Below are positions 31,803 to 32,981 of a stretch of DNA of 32,981 nt, piece after piece; the stretch's first letter is position 1, and each line of letters opens with the position of its first letter. The notes beneath the pieces are model-generated. The model was not told the origin of the DNA. It was given only the letters and a program-made list of their open reading frames with translations, and ran no database searches. Source of the stretch: an uncultured Oscillospiraceae bacterium (GTDB lineage: Bacteria; Bacillota; Clostridia; Oscillospirales; Oscillospiraceae); the NCBI GenBank assembly GCA_947629915.1, contig CANRFN010000052.1, positions 1 through 32,981 of the forward strand, read 5' to 3'. Position numbers and translations under genes: made by a program.

Positions 31803-32951
31803 TCAGGCCTTGGCCCGGCGCTCGTTCAGCACGCGGGTGTTCTCATCCACCTGCTTCTTGCCCAGGGGGTAGAGGAAGAACATGCAGAGGAAGGCCAGGA
31901 CATAGAGGACGGCGGGCAATAGGGTCATACAGGTGTAGATGGACTGGCGGACGGCATCGGTCTGCACCACGACCTCGCCGGCGGTGCTCTGTACGTAGCC
32001 GATGGCGGACAGCAGCCAGCCGCCGAGACCTGCGGCAGCGGCCTGGGCGATCTTGCGGGTGAAGGAGTAGGTGGAGTACACGGTGCCGTCTGTGCGCACG
32101 CCGGTCTTGACCTCCTGATAGTCGATGACATCGCCGATGTAGGCCCATGTCACCATGCTGTTGAGGCCCATGCCCATGCCCTGGAGCACATAGAGGCTGA
32201 TGAAGACCATGGGATTGGTGATGCGCATCACGAACATGATGATGAACACCACGGCGGAGATGCCGATGCCCAGGCAGCCAGTCTCCTTCTTGCCGATCCT
32301 GGAGGAGAGAATGGTGGCCACCGGAGCCATGGCGATCATGGACACGGTGCCGGCCATGCTGGAGATGCCCATGACGGCGGTGTTGTTGAAGTAGTCTTTA
32401 TAGAGGTAGGTGTTCATGGAGGACATGCCCAGGCTGGCAATGAGGGTGAACATGGCCACTACCACGATGGCCAGCAGCGGCCTGCAGGTGACCAGGTTCT
32501 TCAGGGTCTCGCCGGCGGAGAGCTTTGCTTTGCCATCGTCATGCTTGGCGGGGGCGATCTGGACCCGCTCGGTGGAGAGGGCATAGCAGCCCATGTACAG
32601 GGCGGCGGCGCAGATGCCGAAGATCACGGCGGTGAGGGTGAACTTCTGGGGTACCACATACTGCTGTCCGGCCTCATTGGTGGCAAACACCAGCATGGGG
32701 GCGATGATGCCGATCATCATACCGGAGAGGGTGGCGCCCACGGTACGCCAGGTGGAGAGCTGGGTACGCTGTTTGGCATCGTTGGTGATGACGGAGGCCA
32801 TGGAGCCGTAGGGGATGTTGCAGGCGGTGTAGAAGAAGCTGCCCCAGATGATGTAGAAGATGGCCACCCAGGCGATGCGTGCGCCCATGGGGAACCCGCT
32901 CACCCAGTTGATATCATGAATTGTAGTCATACCCAGAATTCGAAATTTCAT
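31803..32951 (-). CDS. GPH-family (MelB/XylP-like) sugar transporter, N-terminus missing or replaced
   Basis: 382 residues with about nine membrane helices. The conserved FYTACNIPYGSMASVITNDAKQRTQLSTWRTVGA is present near the beginning, and the C-terminal half has GMGLNSMVTWAYIGDVIDYQEVKTGVRTDGTVYS, a GPH hallmark. Family members are about 450-500 residues and have three more helices and the GKFRPW loop before the NIPYG segment. Here the protein begins roughly 40 residues before NIPYG, and the DNA upstream of about 32915 turns AT-rich. The gene is probably truncated by a rearrangement just inside the window edge, or the first part lies beyond it in another frame. Its place in front of the GH88 gene implies uptake of unsaturated disaccharides. 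Confidence 0.72.
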   Translation of the reverse strand: MKFRILGMTTIHDINWVSGFPMGARIAWVAIFYIIWGSFFYTACNIPYGSMASVITNDAKQRTQLSTWRTVGATLSGMMIGIIAPMLVFATNEAGQQYVVPQKFTLTAVIFGICAAALYMGCYALSTERVQIAPAKHDDGKAKLSAGETLKNLVTCRPLLAIVVVAMFTLIASLGMSSMNTYLYKDYFNNTAVMGISSMAGTVSMIAMAPVATILSSRIGKKETGCLGIGISAVVFIIMFVMRITNPMVFISLYVLQGMGMGLNSMVTWAYIGDVIDYQEVKTGVRTDGTVYSTYSFTRKIAQAAAAGLGGWLLSAIGYVQSTAGEVVVQTDAVRQSIYTCMTLLPAVLYVLAFLCMFFLYPLGKKQVDENTRVLNERRAKA

Positions 32952-32981
32952 GCATTTAAGTTATACCCATATAATAAAGAG

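Overview
The window reads as chromosomal DNA of a GC-rich anaerobic gut Firmicute, most likely an Oscillospiraceae/Clostridia member. This is inferred from a T-box-controlled ilvBNCD operon, a two-subunit iron-sulfur serine dehydratase, a DhuI/DhuD-type uronate pathway and strong AGGAGG ribosome sites with many GTG/TTG starts. I see no tRNA, rRNA or CRISPR array.

Layout. (1) 1-845: the end of a small mobile element, then a 5'-truncated group II-type reverse-transcriptase-like ORF whose catalytic residues are all replaced. (2) 901-1960: sdpR-sdpI-like autorepressor/membrane pair with two dyad operators around its promoter. (3) 2159-4808: a membrane-anchored MerR regulator, a small PLDc_N membrane protein and an ABC ATPase/permease pair, resembling yxlEFG of Bacillus. 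(4) 4967-10550, minus strand, AT-richer: a HEPN protein translationally coupled to a KGGTGRT-type P-loop ATPase, a second full ATPase paralogue and two decayed paralogues. One decayed copy is split by a 513-bp element (8694-9206) with long imperfect terminal inverted repeats and a perfect 9-bp target duplication. This is the best candidate for an undescribed system, probably a conflict/defence module. (5) 10621-14086: a heterodimeric ABC exporter. (6) 14161-19624, minus strand: promoter, T-box leader, ilvB, ilvN, ilvC, ilvD. (7) 19756-23825: DUF1540 protein, a small orphan, an operon of three GNATs, an MBL-fold protein and an NTF2-like protein, and a GyrI-like protein. (8) 24028-25642: sdaAB-sdaAA with promoter and terminator. 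(9) 25867-27763: a lipoprotein with an SGNH hydrolase domain between two long Pro/Thr-rich tails. (10) 27882-32951: a cluster for unsaturated uronates from glycosaminoglycans or similar polymers (GPH transporter, GH88 hydrolase, DhuI-like isomerase, DhuD-like dehydrogenase, discoidin-like protein), with a coding remnant after it.

How the genes connect. The ilv operon makes valine/isoleucine precursors and appears to sense uncharged tRNA through a T-box whose likely specifier is GUC (Val). In the uronate cluster the transporter would import an unsaturated disaccharide, GH88 would cleave it, and the isomerase and dehydrogenase would route the released 4-deoxy-uronate towards KDG. The HEPN-ATPase region is the accessory part: AT-rich, tandemly duplicated, partly decayed and hit by a mobile element.
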